This document shows positions 14,225 through 27,500 of a stretch of 64,000 nucleotides of DNA, piece after piece. The translations under genes and the position numbers were made by a program. Position 1 is the first letter of the stretch. Every line of letters begins with the position of its first letter. Source of the stretch: Zygnema cylindricum (Eukaryota > Streptophyta > Zygnematophyceae > Zygnematales > Zygnemataceae); contig JBBHKE010002523.1 of assembly GCA_037447655.1 (NCBI GenBank), positions 62,001 through 126,000 on the forward strand. Direction: 5' to 3'. Below the pieces are notes generated by a model. That model saw only the letters and a list, made by a program, of their open reading frames with translations, was not told the origin of the DNA and did no database searches.

Positions 14225-14252
14225 GTACAGTACAGTACTGTACTGTACTGTA
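14225..14252. promoter_or_regulatory. Palindromic GTAC pentamer array upstream of FTB
   Basis: GTACA and GTACT pentamers run head to head to make a 24-bp perfect palindrome, ending 134 bp before the FTB start codon. GTAC is the core bound by SBP-box/copper-response factors in plants and algae, but the array may simply be a microsatellite. A matching array sits 136 bp upstream of the formamidase start codon. Confidence 0.45.
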
Positions 14253-14385
14253 GTGGGCGCGAACTGAACTAAGGGCCGTACGTGTCACACATGTGACAAC
14301 TGGGTACACATAACTGGGTGCACAGACGGTTATGGTGTAGTGCCGTGTGTCCGAGAGAGGAGCCACAGAAGGCCCTTGAGGAGCC

Positions 14386-17300
14386 ATGGATGACGATGGC
14401 TTGGAGACATTGACATCCATAGAACAGAGGAAATTGGAGGATTCTGTTAGTGAAATTTATGACGTTCTGGCTCGATTTCCACATGCCATGAGCAGGTGAG
14501 GTGAGGCTCGATATTTTGTTTTATTTTGTTTGTTATCCAATGTCAGGATGATTTATCCTTACAGGTTGATTTTTCTCTTCTGTTTTGCTTGCACATAAAA
14601 TTATTTTCTGCTATTCCATTTGATAAGTTTGTTTGTTTGCTTTTTTACCTCTCTGACCTGCTTTTTTTTGCAACCATCCATACTAAGGATGGTCGGAACC
14701 GAGGGAGGTTTGTATTTAGGGTGAAACTTTGGCGGAGTAAACATATTCTGTACTTGGAACGAGGTCTGGAATACCTCCCAAGTTCATTTACTTCTCTCGA
14801 CTCCAGGTATTCTGGCTTTTGCCCACTCTAATTTGAGTGCAAGAGGAGAATAATGAAAGAATTTGCGGATTTATGCTACAGATTGTAATAACTGTTAATG
14901 CAGGAAGCAGAGTGATTTTTGATAGAATGTTTTTGAAGTTGGCTACCCACTCTAGTTTATTCTCAGCGATCTTAGAGATGGTTAACGGTCCCGATTATGC
15001 TTTTGAAAAGTGAATCAATTGGTTTCATATCGCTGATTTGAATTTACGAGAACCACTCCTGATATGGGAACCACAAGTGGATAGTGTGGACGGCCACTAT
15101 TCGGCATCCTTGTTTGTAAGCTAACAGGATACAAAATTAACATGGTCATATCATTCATCTGAAGCTTGTTTATAACTGAAATTAACAGAAGCAAAGGAGA
15201 GTGCTTGATTAAGAGTTACACTTCTTTTGCTCTATTTGTGAAGACCTTCCGAAGATGAAATGCTTTCTCTAAGCAAGCACTTGGCGTTCATTTGCGAGTA
15301 ATTTCCCTTTTTTTCTCTTTTTCTTCTCCTCTTGTTTGTGGCAATCTTTTATGCTTCCTTTCCGTTTTGGTATTGCAGTCGGCCATGGCTGTGTTATTGG
15401 ATCGTGCACTCCCTCTCTCTCCTGGGAGAGCCCATGGAAATGGAATTGGCATCACGCTGCATAGAAACCCTAAAGCGCTGTCAGGTGCTCTCGTCTCTTT
15501 ACACAAGTATAGTTCAATCCTTTCTGGAGAACTGACAGTGTCAAATCTGGTATCTAATCCATTGTCAAGTCCTCTGTTGCCTATCTGCATCTGCATTTAA
15601 AGTGGAGGGTGTATTCACACTATTGAGTGTATGAAAGAGGAAAACAAGAGTTTTGGGCCCATGCGAGGGGTTAGTGTTTGAAGAAATGTTTTTGTTTCGA
15701 GTTTGTATGGATGACATTGACTTATGTGCTCCCAGTGAAATATGATGGCATTGTAATTTCTGGTGTTGTACTGTCTAAAGAGTTCAGTTCAGTTCAGTCC
15801 AGTTCAGTGCTGCTTGATTTAGTGTTCATTTCAGTTTCCAGCAAAGGATGGAAGAAATAATGTTAAAGTTATTCAATAAATGAATTGTGGCTGTGAATAC
15901 AAGCATGGTCATTTGGCGCTGTTATATGAATTTGGTACTGAACAAAAGTTTTTTTGTTTTTTTTCATGTTCTTTTCTGGAATACAGCATCCAGAAGGTGG
16001 TTTCGGGGGAGGTCCAGGTCAGGTGAGGCCGGGATAGGAATTATACTCAGTTATCCTTAAGAGGTCTTTCAGTGTCTTTTGTGACTTTCAGAAAAATCTT
16101 AGATTTGAAATTTCACATTTGCAACAAATGTGCTAGTATTGCGTTGGGAATTTTCTATTGATGGCTTTTCTTCAAAAAAAAGGTTCTTTGTTTGCGATTT
16201 TTTTATCAATCATTTGTTTTTAGGTTGTTTCGGGTTCTCTTATTGCGTATGGGCCTTTTCTTTGTTATCCACTTTTCTTTTTTTACTTTGTAGGCTCTTT
16301 TGTATTTTTTCCTAATAGTGAATGTTGGAAGAAACCAATATGTGCTGGAAAAGTAGGACAGAAAAAAGTGAAATGAAGAGAATGGCAGAACTGAAGGGAA
16401 TGAAACAAATAATTGTAGGAGTTGGAAGGAAAAATAGGATTGGAGGCAATGGAGGGAAGGGAAGGGAATGGTTGGATTGAAGGGAAAGTAAAGACGGGAG
16501 GAATTGAAAGGAATGGGAGCATTAAATGATACGGAAGGGAGATGAGGGAAATACGTGGATTGAGAGGGAGTGAAAGGAACGGAGAAAATGGAAAGAAGTT
16601 CCTGAAAGGAAGAATGAAGAAAATGGATGATAGGACCTTGGAGGATGGTTTTTTGCAGATGGCTCATCTAGCCACCAGCTATGCAGCTATTTGTGCCCTT
16701 ATCACTATTGGAGGGCCTCAAGCATTAGAAGCAATTAGCAGGTTTTTGCCCTTTCTCTTTCTCTCTTCCCTCCCCCCCCCCCTCCCTCCCCCTCTCTCCC
16801 TCTCTTTGCCCCCTCTCTTACCCCTCTCTCTCCCATTCCCTTTCTCCCTTTCTCCTCTGCAATGCCCAAAACCATCCTTCCCATAATTCGTTTCCATGAC
16901 AATTGGTGTAGTTCCATGTTAGTACTATGTACTGAACGAGATTTCGATGAAGTTGATTAGAAGGCAAACTTCAATGAGAAAGAAAGCATAGGAGAGACAG
17001 GGCTGGTTAGAGGGAAAGTGTAGGAGGGACAGGGAGCTGGTTAGAGGGAAAGTGTAGGAGGGACAGGGAGCTGGTTAGAGGGAAAGTGTAGGAGGGACAG
17101 GGAGCTGGTTAGAGGGAAAGTGTAGGAGGGACAGGGAGCTGGTTAGAGGGAAAGTGTAGGAGGGACAGGGAGCTAGTTAGAGGGAAAGTGTAGAAGGGAC
17201 AGGGAGCTGGTTAGAGGGAAAGTGTAGGAGGGACAGGGAGCTGGTCAGAGGGAAAGTGTAGGAGGGACAGGGAGCTGGTTAGAGGGAAAGTGTAGGAGGG

Positions 17301-20300
17301 ACAGGGAGCTGGTTAGAGGGAAAGTGTAGGAGGGACAGGGCTGGTTAGTGTGCTCTTTGTCCTTTTGTGTGGAGAGGAGTTAACAGTTATGAGTCCATTC
17401 TCTGACAAACTTATTTTGAAAAAACATGGAGCCTAATTTTGTTACCATTCTTCAACGAGTTGTTTTAAAATCACAAATATTAGTGAATAGAAGTAGAGTT
17501 TCACACACAATAATTGATGAGGTAAAACTTTTATGGGTTTTGCAGGCCGGCTGTCCTCTCTTTTCTTTTACGTATGAAACATTCCAGTGGAGGTTTCAGG
17601 TGCTTACACTTCCAAGGGCTAAATTTAGGAAAATAGAGGAACATTCTTCTTCGAGTTTTTTTTTTTTGTTTTTTTCGAGTAATTTTGAGGAATCGGGATC
17701 GTGAAGGCTTCTCTCTTTTGAGTTCGCAGAAGGCAGAAGTGGAGATATTCTTGAGTATGGTGACACTTCATAAACTTCAATTTTTCACTGATTGTTTTTG
17801 CAGGATGCATGATGATGGAGAAATTGATGTTCGAGGATGCTATACAGCTCTTGCAGTGAGTCTTTTTTGTCACGTTACAGAAAAGACAAAAGGTTCTGAT
17901 TGCCAGTATGACTACAATCCTTGCTTTTTTTGGATTAGTGGTCTCTGGCTTTCCCTTTATAAAGAATTGTAGATCAGGAGAAATGTAGGATTTTTACTGT
18001 ATGTGTTGTCTAGGCACTCCATTGTAAAGAATGAGACATGATCTCTCTCATGTCGATTTTATTTTGCTTGTAAGCTTAAACCCTCGATGTCAACAATTGT
18101 TAAGACTTACTGGCTCTCATATCAACTTTATTGTAATTCCAGGATCTCACTTCCTCTTAACTATCACATGTTCTGTTATAATGGTAATAATAATGTTAGA
18201 TTTTGTATATTAATAATGTATAATAGTAATTTATTTGAATATAGTACTAATGTAATAATAATGTAATAATTAGTGTTGTGTATCGGCAAGGTTTTGCCGA
18301 TAATCGATATGTACTTTTTTTTGGCTTGCAGATAATCGATCTATCGGTACGATATATCGACACCGATGTTATCGCCAAAAAAAACCGATAATCGATTTTT
18401 TATCGCGATAACACCGGTACGGATAACTATCGGCGATAATTGTACGGTATGTACCGTACAATTGTACGGTTTTTTTCGTCGTACTGAATTGCCGTTATTC
18501 CGTTACACAGAGCACAGAACAGATTGTCACACGTGGCATGCAACGCTATATACAGTGAAAAATATAATACATTATATTATTAAGTACTATTATATAGCGT
18601 ACTATATTTTTTCCACTTATCGCCGATAAGGAATTTGTTGGTCTTGGATCGATATATCGGAACCCTTGACCGTTCGATAACCAATAACTATCGGTGTTAT
18701 CGCGATAATTTTTTTGCCGATACATAACACTAGTAATAATACTATTATTCATTTTCTTTTTGCTCCCTTTCAGGTGGCTCATCTTTTGGACATTATGGAA
18801 CCAGAATTGGTGAAAGATGTGGACAAATACATTGCAAGGTGAGTTCAGTTCAGCAAGGATTATAAAGGGGCTTTTGCCTCAAACAACCGAATATACATCA
18901 GTTCCTCCTCCTGTTATTCCCCTCTTGTTATTCTCCTTTTGTTATGCTCCTCTTTTGTCTTTGAAACAAAATAATGGGTGGGATTTCTTTCCAAGCGCCA
19001 GATTGTCTAATTTAATTCACAGTATTCTTAACTTTGTTTGGAAGTATTTTACTGCTCTAGAGGAAAAACAAAATTGTCATTTTATTTTCAACAAGACTGT
19101 CATTTTATTTTAGACATACTTTACGCAACACTTGTTTTCCTATTTTTCCCTTTTGGTTTTTTTTTTTTTTTAGTTTCGGAAAGTAGGATCATGTCTTTTA
19201 TCATAAAAACTTGTTTTTTTGCCTTTGAACACTTTCAACTTGGTCTTTCAATTTTTGGTACTTTATTTTATGGTTTTGATAAAATATTTGTGGCAATCGA
19301 AAGACAACCGAAAAAAACAAATGAAAATGAAAAAAGCCAATCAAAAAGAAAATAGACAAGGAAAGGAAAAAAAAAGAATATAAAGACGAAAAGAAATAAA
19401 GAAATATTTTTCATGTCCAAAAGGAGTGTGAATATTTGCAGTTGTCAAACATACGAGGGAGGAATTGGAGGCGAGCCAGGAGTAGAGGCCCATGGAGGGT
19501 GAGATTTTTTTATTTTTATTTTTTATTTTTCTTTTTTGGTTTGTAGGAGGTGGATTCTAAAAGTGGTTTTGGGATCTGAATAGATCGAAGATCGAAGATA
19601 ATCAGTCGATTCCTTTCTTTTTTTTCTTAACATTTTTGGTTCTTTTAAAGGGTTGATTGAAGGGTGATTTGATCGGTGCGTTCACAAATGTGTAGTGTTT
19701 TGTTAATGTTTTTAGTTTTTTTTTTATGATTTTGGTTCATTTTAAAAGAGTGAATTCAAATATGTTTTTGAAGGTCTGTGGGAGGTAGACCAATTTGTGG
19801 TTTTACGAGCAGTAGGGCTTAGTGGCAATTTCCTATATAGTAAATTTTAGGAGGGGGGAGAGGGAGGTCGATTTTTGTCTTTTTCCATGCGCGACAATCT
19901 TCTAAAAAAACCTCTCGATGATTTTCTGAACTCAAAACTGTTACTTATTGGTATTTTGATTCATATAGTTTACTGAATCTAAACTTTTTCCTTATTAGTA
20001 TTTTGGTTTGGGGAGGGAAAATGATTTTCTAGGTACACTTATTGTGGTCTTGCTGCCCTTCTATTGGCTGGAAAAGCCGATGTTTTGGATATCCCATCAT
20101 TGCTGGTAAGGAAGAAAATACGACGAAAATCGTAAACTCTGGTGGAAATGTTTGTACAACTGATTTTTTTGGAAACTAGCTAATCTTTTTATGTTTCTGT
20201 TCGAGAAGCGTTGTCCCCTATTCTGAAAAAAACTCGATGGTAGATCTGCATTTTTGTTTAGGTGCATATTTCCATTAGCATTTTGAATTTAAAAAAACCT

Positions 20301-23300
20301 TAAAGACAATGTTAAAAAAATCACTTTTATAATTATAAAATATGTAGGCCAAACATAGTATGAGAAAGGGTCAAATATGCTTCTCCAGGGTGGAAATGCT
20401 GGACTATTCAATGTTAAATTGATAATGTATTTTAGATCAAAAGGACCTGCAACCAATTTATAATTTTTTTATTAGTTAAAACTCTAACAGCAACGATCTC
20501 TGAAGTTGTTGAAACCAAGATTTTGGAACATCCCATCTTAAAATGACGATTTAAAGTGAGTCAATGCATTGGTATAAACTGACTTTTTATATTTCAAACG
20601 AAATTTTGTTTGCTCTCATACCCCGTCTCTTTCTTTTTATACTTCCTCCTCTCCACACTCTTCCTTCTTCCTTATCGACAGCCCTAGTGTTAGGATGTAA
20701 AGCAAAACCTGAAAACATGAAAACTATATGAACTCTATAAATAGTCATATATTACTACATTCTAAGTTTCAAAAATCCGTTATAACGGACATACGCTTGA
20801 GAAGTTTGCACTAGAGTATTATTTCGAGCTAATATTTTAGAAATCAATGAAGGAGTGAAGCTTTACATGGGAACTTTGGGCCACAGGATTGGGCTGTTGC
20901 AAGACAGGGTTCAGTAGAGGGAGGTTTTCAAGGTCGAACAAATAAGCTCGTGGATGGATGTTATTCTTTTTGGCAGGTAAGGATAGGATTGATGAACACG
21001 TATGGAAACTTTTAAGGTTACAATGAACAAATATGGGAATTCTTAGGATAGGATGAACATGTATGGGAAATTTAAGGATAGGATGAACACGTATGGAAAT
21101 TTCAAAGATAAGATGAACATATATATACATTTTGTGACAGGATGAGAACATATGGGAATTTCAAGGGTAGGATGAACACAAATGGAAATGTGAAGGATAA
21201 GATGAACACATATGGAGATTATTGCTTAGGTTTTTACTCATCATGTGAGTAAAGATGCAATGTCCCTTATGAAATACAGAGAAATTGCTTACTCAAGAAC
21301 TTGAATATAACGTCTAGCCTCTGTGTTATTTTGTGTTTAGAGGAAGCTAATGATTCGTATATCGCCTTTTTCCTCGTGTCGACAAGTTTGAGCTTTTCTC
21401 CCTGGGTCACACACGACCTAGTGTTGGTGTAAGGTCATTCATATAAATGGATTTTTTTTTTACACCACCTATTTTTAATATTATCTAAGTTTTACGGTTC
21501 CATTTACACGATGAATGGTGTAAATTTTGTTGTAAGTCGGTGGATAAACTTCGTAGTTAAGGATCCAGCTAATTATTTACATGCAGAAACTAATTTGACA
21601 TTGGACTAGTTTATAAAATATTGCTGGTTGGTTGTTTGTTTATGCCTTGCATTTAGGGCTTTCCAGGGAAGCTTGTTTCTCCTTCTCCGACTTGCCCTTC
21701 CTGAGCACATAGCAACCTACAAAGTGCGAGGAAAAAACGATGTTTCTAATGACAGAACCTCAACTGATAGTGAGATTTCAGCTTCTTAGCGCTTCCGAGC
21801 GTATGAGTTCACTTATCACAATTAAAACAGTTTTCATTTTTTGTTTGCATGTGACTTTCTACGAAATTAATACCAGCAAAGCTCCCTTCTTTTGCTTGTG
21901 TTGTTGTTCACATGAAAACTTCGGAGATTACACCATGGATGTCTATTAATGTTATTTTCCTCTCAGCCTCTGAATCAACTTTTCTCCGTGCACATGTGTC
22001 CAATTGTCATTTGGAGAAGGTGAGAATGTCACCTTCTCCTCGCAATCACCGGATTAACAGTGTGTATGGAGAAAAAATAGTTTAAACACCGAAAAAAAAA
22101 TTTGCACTAAAAGCGATAGAAGGTGTAGCGAACATTGTAAATGATGGATAGCTTCTTTGGAAAGGGAATGAATGGGATGGTGAAGAACATATCTTTTGCC
22201 TGTTTGTGTTTTGAAGGTCTAAGTTGATATATTTGTTGTCAATTATTGTCTTGAGACAGCTAGTAATGAGGCCCAGCAGAGTGAACTTGCCTCTGGGAAT
22301 GAGTTTTCTGCAAATGAGTCAAGGGACGAGAGGGACAAGGAGGAGAGGGAGGAGGTACCTCACAAAGTGGAGCTACCATTTACTTCTGCTGCTGTCTTAT
22401 TCACATCAGGAGAGAGAGTTTTCAATGATCCCAATAGTGGTGGATCTGTTGTCATCTCAGAAGTAGATACAGACAAAGAAGAGGCAGGAGTTTCTGACAG
22501 GAAAGAGGAGGAGGAGGAGTTGACTGGGAACGAAAGGCTGAGGGAAGACAAGACAGAGGAGATAATTGATGAAGAGGGAGAAAGAACGAGTGAAGAGGAG
22601 ACTGTGAAACCTTTGTTCAATTCTCATGCCTTGCAAGGATATATTCTTATCTGCTGTCAGGTGAGAGAGAAAATTATACTCTGCTCTATGTTATGTTATC
22701 CTGTGTCCGGCTAAAATTATCCTGTGTCCTTTGTTATCCTATGTCCGTTTGAAATTATCATGTGTTCTATGTTATCCTGTGTCAGTTTAAAATTATCCTG
22801 TGTCCTATGTTATTCCGTGTCAGTTTTTTTTTTTTTCGGTTCTTTGTTATCCTAGGTCAATTTGAAGTTATCCTGTGTTCTATGTTATTCTGCCCGTTCT
22901 GTGTTGCCGTGTTCCTTGTCCATTTATAGTCCCTTTTGTATCTGTCACCTTTGGTATATCCTTGTATAGTTTTACTTGCATTTACCTCCATCTCTAAAAC
23001 CACAACTTTTCTACCAGCTACTGAGTTTTGTTACTTCAAAGCACTGCATTCCCTTCTTATTTTCATTCACAGTATGTCTCTGTATGGTGTTATTCACAGT
23101 ATAATTTCTCGTCTTTAGGTGAATTCCTTCACTGTGGAATACTTTGATAACATTTGTCGCTAAATTTACTTCTTATTCGTGATGCAACAGGTGCCCGATG
23201 GAGGTTTAATTGACAAGCCCGGTAAAATGAGAGACTATTATCACTCTTGTTACTGCCTTAGTGGACTTTCATGTGCCCAGAGATACCTATCGTGGCCACT

Positions 23301-23430
23301 TGACCCCCCACTTGATGCCTTGGTAGGTCCGTCTGGAAACCTAATTGAGGCTACAGAGCCGCGCTGTAATGTGAGGCTGGACCGATATAAAGAAGCTCGT
23401 GCGTATTTCACGAATGCAGGACTGCCATAA
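14386..23430 (+). CDS. FTB: Protein farnesyltransferase beta subunit, 13 exons
   Basis: Transfers farnesyl from farnesyl diphosphate to the Cys of CaaX proteins, with an alpha subunit, in the cytosol. Exons: 14386-14495, 15379-15484, 15987-16022, 16659-16741, 17546-17599, 17804-17855, 18774-18838, 19442-19498, 20033-20105, 20887-20976, 21667-21769, 22260-22660, 23191-23430; phases agree and give 489 residues. Seen: SRPWLCYWIVHSLSLLGE, GGFGGGPGQ, MHDDGEIDVRGCYTALA, SCQTYEGGIGGEPG, then the zinc ligands Asp and Cys in LVDGCYSFW (about 235, 237) and His in DYYHSCYCLSGLS (about 428). These and the GGFQGR/CxxGG repeats separate it from GGTase-I beta. Exon 12 encodes an acidic insert of about 120 residues between LRLALPEH and HALQGYILICC; plant homologues have a shorter insert there. 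Introns hold a minisatellite, a MITE and two tandem arrays. Confidence 0.96.
16370..16660 (+). repeat. Purine-rich GGGAAxGGA tract in FTB intron 3
   Basis: The final 290 bp of the intron before the exon at 16659 is strongly purine-biased on the + strand, made of loose GGAA/GGGA units. The following intron begins with a pyrimidine-rich tract (about 16742-16860). Neither is coding. Confidence 0.6.
17002..17350 (+). repeat. 34-bp minisatellite in FTB intron 4
   Basis: About ten copies of a 34-bp unit starting GCTGGTTAGAGGGAAAGTG, nearly identical to one another; the last copy degenerates after GCTGGTTAG. Near-identity implies recent expansion. The array lies wholly inside the intron 16742-17545. 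Confidence 0.95.
18271..18732 (+). mobile_element. hAT-type MITE copy 2, in FTB intron 6
   Basis: A 462-bp element beginning TAGTGTTGTG and ending AACACTA, flanked by a perfect 8-bp direct duplication GTAATAAT (18263-18270 and 18733-18740). It aligns along its length with the reverse complement of 8764-9228, including the shared GTACGG palindromes and the TATATAGCGTAC block. Its right end is only 41 bp before FTB exon 7, close to the branch-point region. Confidence 0.9.
20977..21222 (+). repeat. Degenerate ~30-bp tandem array in FTB intron 10
   Basis: About eight imperfect units of the form GGATAGGATGAACACGTATGG plus an AT-rich spacer, starting right after the donor site of exon 10. Spacing is near 30 bp with small indels, so the array is older than the 17-kb minisatellite. 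Confidence 0.85.
22684..22895 (+). repeat. TTATCCTGTGTC tandem repeat in FTB intron 12
   Basis: Repeated TATGTTATCCTGTGTC/GTTTAAAATTATCCTGTGTC half-units, about 36-40 bp per double unit, directly downstream of the exon 12 donor. Confidence 0.8.
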
Positions 23431-24583
23431 TCATGAAATAAATAAAAATTTTCTACAAAAAAGAAAATATTATGTTGATGTTGATGGCGATGATGACGAT
23501 GTTGAACATTTGATGTTCACGTATGAGATGGCCCAATAATTATGGTGTATGTTATTGCTGTTGATGTAATTGCTATGTTCAATTACATTTTCGTTTATTC
23601 TGGTTTTGCCTGGTGGCTTTCATGGCCACCATGCCCGAAGCAGCTTGTAAAACATGGTGTCGGATTACGTTGTCTTTGTTAATTTTTTCTTACAGCGCAT
23701 GAAAGTAGGATGTTTACTCTCTGTCTATTTTCTCTGCTAGCCATTTTTTATCAAGCTTTGAGAAGTTTGGGTAAACGAGGGTCAAAATAATGTCATGATT
23801 TTCCCTTTGATTTTGAGGAACCTCACACCTAGTTTATAGGTAGACTGAGAGTTGATCAGTTCAAAATTTAGATCGTCTCCAAACCACTGTATTGGTATTC
23901 GGGTGTATGTTAAAAATAATTAGTCTGGTTGAAATTTGGTACCAAACAATGTGGGCTGATCCTCAATACAAAAATTTAATATTATTAACTCTAGTGTGAA
24001 ACACATTAGCTCTCGTCTCGCTAATAGCAATTCACAGTGTAATTCCCAATGTGCCCTACAGACATCACTATAAAGATCTGAACTTGTCACAGTGATTCCT
24101 TTCACTTATGGATTGAATATATGCACAACTTTTCCTGTCACATCAGCTTTAAGCAAGATATTCGAAATCTTGGGCATACAAAAAAAAATAAACAATGAAT
24201 AAAAGTTCAGGGTCATCAACAACAATACGCCAAAAGAAGAAAATCTGTAGATAAGAGTTCCGTATTGGGTTCTCTTCTTTGGATTAAATGTTATGCATTC
24301 AACAAGTACCCACTGGTCTATACAAATTGAGGATTCACCTTTAGGTAACCCTCGTACCTAAAATAAATTAATTTAAAACGTAGAATTACCAACCAGACGA
24401 ATGACAAGAAGCCATTTGAACGGCTTTATTTAAGCGGAAACATTCCATATACCTACTAGAATAATTATTACAAAGAGTATCGGCCTTTATGACGGTTCGA
24501 AAATAAGCCCAGGTACAGATAAATTATCATAAAAGGGTGGGCATAAAATTTTACAAAACCAAAATAATCTGAAGCATGGGCCA
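23431..24583. other. Intergenic region between convergent FTB and formamidase
   Basis: No gene or mobile element recognised in 1.15 kb between the two stop codons. It holds both 3' untranslated regions. Confidence 0.6.
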
Positions 24584-27500
24584 TTATTTGAAGGCAGGAT
24601 TGACGAATGTAGGAAGAGATCCATCATAAGTGCTTTTAGCGACATCACCACGAGTTATCAATTTGGGTCCAACTGGAGGACCTCCCTTTTTGGGCCTAAT
24701 ATCCTGCAAAACAGAGAAGGGAGGGAAAATAAACTCATTACTTTTTAATTCTACTTTTCCACTTACACATCTTCGATTTCACTTTTCACAAGAAGGCATT
24801 AAAGCCGTGAGCAGAGGAGAAAAACGGAAGTGCTCTGAAAATGCAATAATAATAATAATAGTAATCATTATAATAACAGTGGCTAAGTCAAAGAAGAAAA
24901 AAAAAGATAAAAAAAAGGTTAAAATAATACCTGGTCAAAGATAGAAATTGGAATGGCTAATGTAGCACAAGCGTTTGGGACATCCACAATTCCCGATATT
25001 CGACCCTCACATGGGCAACATGAGAGGAGAAGATAGACCTGAACACAAACATTAACAACTATTAACAAAATTCTCACAACAAATATAGACATTCAAACCA
25101 TAGGTCTAAAGCGCGAAAACAATTGGAAACGCTATATATTGTTTCCTTATACAATACATGTACTATGCGAGTATTTCAGATAAAGCATGGGTGTACTGTA
25201 CAGGAGAACAATATATAGTGTTTCCAACTTTTTTCATACAAAAAATAAGATTAAATCTCAAATGAGCGTAGACTCTCCTTGAAAAAAGACCAAGAAAAAG
25301 ACATGAAACTCAGTAAAGAAAACGTTGTTCTCCACAGTAAAATCCTACCCATAACAATTTCAAACATTAGACGTTTGTTTAGTAAACAACTTAACAATTA
25401 TGGAACAAATTGTGGTACGGATGTCTAATGGATTAATTACATAAAACACGACAAACCTGTTCTTTTGTATATCCGAACTTTGAGAGGTAGTCAATACAGT
25501 TGAGTACCGCCCGTTTATAGGCAATTGTGGCGTCAAGAAAATGCTACAAAAAAAAAAGCCATTTTTTTTGTCATATAGAAATCCCTAAAGAATTTCCAAA
25601 GCATTTAATGCCCGACATTCAAATTTCTTACATAAAATATTATTAAGACTTTCACATACTTCAATCGGCATTTCGTATCCACCCTCCAATGCTTTACATC
25701 GAACATTCGAATTTCATTTTTTTTTCACGGTCTTTTGTTTTTATGGTCAATCTTCATTGCTCAATTGTCTTTTGTGAAGCAAAATCCACCATAATTAGTG
25801 TGGATTTTTCATTGCAAAAAGAATCCATAAAAACTTACCGTCAAACCCATAAACTCCCACACTATTTAATTTAATTTAAGTTAAAACAATTTATGATCAA
25901 TATATGTTTCAAAACACATTGTCATCTTCGGAATGGGATCGATCCGTTTAAGCAATGCTTACCAATTTTGAGTCTTATGCTTCAAAACACCATTAATGAA
26001 ACAGCCACGAAAATCAATGTGGTACAAACTACTTTAGGTATTTGAGAGATTTGTGGAACCTGTTTCCCATTTTCGTCGACGCTGACGCCTTCGAAAACGA
26101 GCCACTCTGAAAATCTCGGTTCCAATGGCCCAATTTCAAAAATGGGGTGTACCGATAATTTGGATGGTCCCATTGGGGTGAGATACTATATTAAAGAAAC
26201 AAAAAAAAGGGAATTGGAGAAAAGATCATTAAAGATTCGCTTTTTGTCTTAAGAAAGTTTCGATGAGTCAGAAAATGCCCAAACCAACATGTATGGGGAA
26301 AGAAAAGAGAAAGAACACGAGAGGAAAAAGAAGGGAGATATGGCAAAAAAAATAAAAAATGGCAGCTTGAATAAATACTTGAAGTAATTTGCAGAAAGCT
26401 GAAATTGATAGAGCTAACAACTTAAAAAAGCCTTGATTCAGTTTAAGATAAAGGGGTCGGGTGTAACAGAGTGTAATTAGTGTAAAGAGGTGTTCACAAA
26501 ACTGACCTGTTCCATGCCTCCTCGTATAATTTCACACCTGTGAGATTGCAATATTTCGACATTAGTTCACGGAAACAAAGAATTATTTGTCCAACTATTC
26601 ATGTCTCACTCAATTTTGATAAACGCCAAAACAAACTAAACCAATAATGTTAAACTATCACCGTTCAACATAATTAGTGATAATGTCGTCCTATATGTTT
26701 CTTACAAGACATTTGGCAACTTGCCCACACTATTTATTTGTAGGTAATCAACATTTAATATCAAACAAATTTACTTGACTTAACCCTCTAAAAACATATA
26801 GCTTCAAATCAAAATAATAAAAATGCACATCCTTATCAATAAGCCGTTCTTCTACATACACTCCTTCGACATACATTAAAACACCCACAAAAAACAAACC
26901 AATTGTACCGACTTCAATCCAAAAAATCACACACCCCAATTAGACCCACTTCAATCCAAAAAATCTCGCTCAAACCTCCCATAACATGGTTTACGATTAC
27001 AACAACTCATACTCATACATCGTAGAAGCAACTTTTGTACCCACTTTAGTTCCAAATAGCCGCTCATTTCTATAGCGCCGCAAAAGGACACTTCTCCGTC
27101 GCCCTGCGAAAAATGCATGTCGCCCATACTCAAATTCGCGCCGGCGACGAAAACCGGAAAGTACACTTTACATCCACGGCTGAGATTTTTTATGTCGCAA
27201 TTTCCGCCGTTTTCGCGGCCGGGGACCGTACGAGCGGCCTCTGCCGCAATTCGCGACCACTCGCCCGTACCACCGTCAACCTGAAATCACGCGTAGCCGT
27301 GGATTTTAGATAAACCGAAAAGATTCTGGAAGAACCGAAAAGGTTTAACTGTGTGTGCCCATAAAAAAGGTAGTTTCTTTCTGTCCTTTTCCTCAAGAAT
27401 TCAATGCTGCACCGAGAAAATTTTGCGCCGTACAAGAAAGTATAGAAACCGAAGTACAGTTTAGGTCATCCTCAAAATTAGAGCTCTGGGAAAAAAGAAA

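Larger units (their letters stand above)
12745..14385. other. Divergent RAD23/FTB intergenic region
   Basis: This 1.64-kb stretch separates two genes transcribed away from each other and must hold both promoters. About half is the TIR element at 13047-13826. Near the FTB side lies the GTAC pentamer palindrome at 14225-14252. No open frame here resembles a protein. Confidence 0.7.

Noticed and set aside
16206-16667. 153-codon minus open frame rich in Phe/Ser/Pro
   Set aside because: Periodic translation of a purine tract in an FTB intron.
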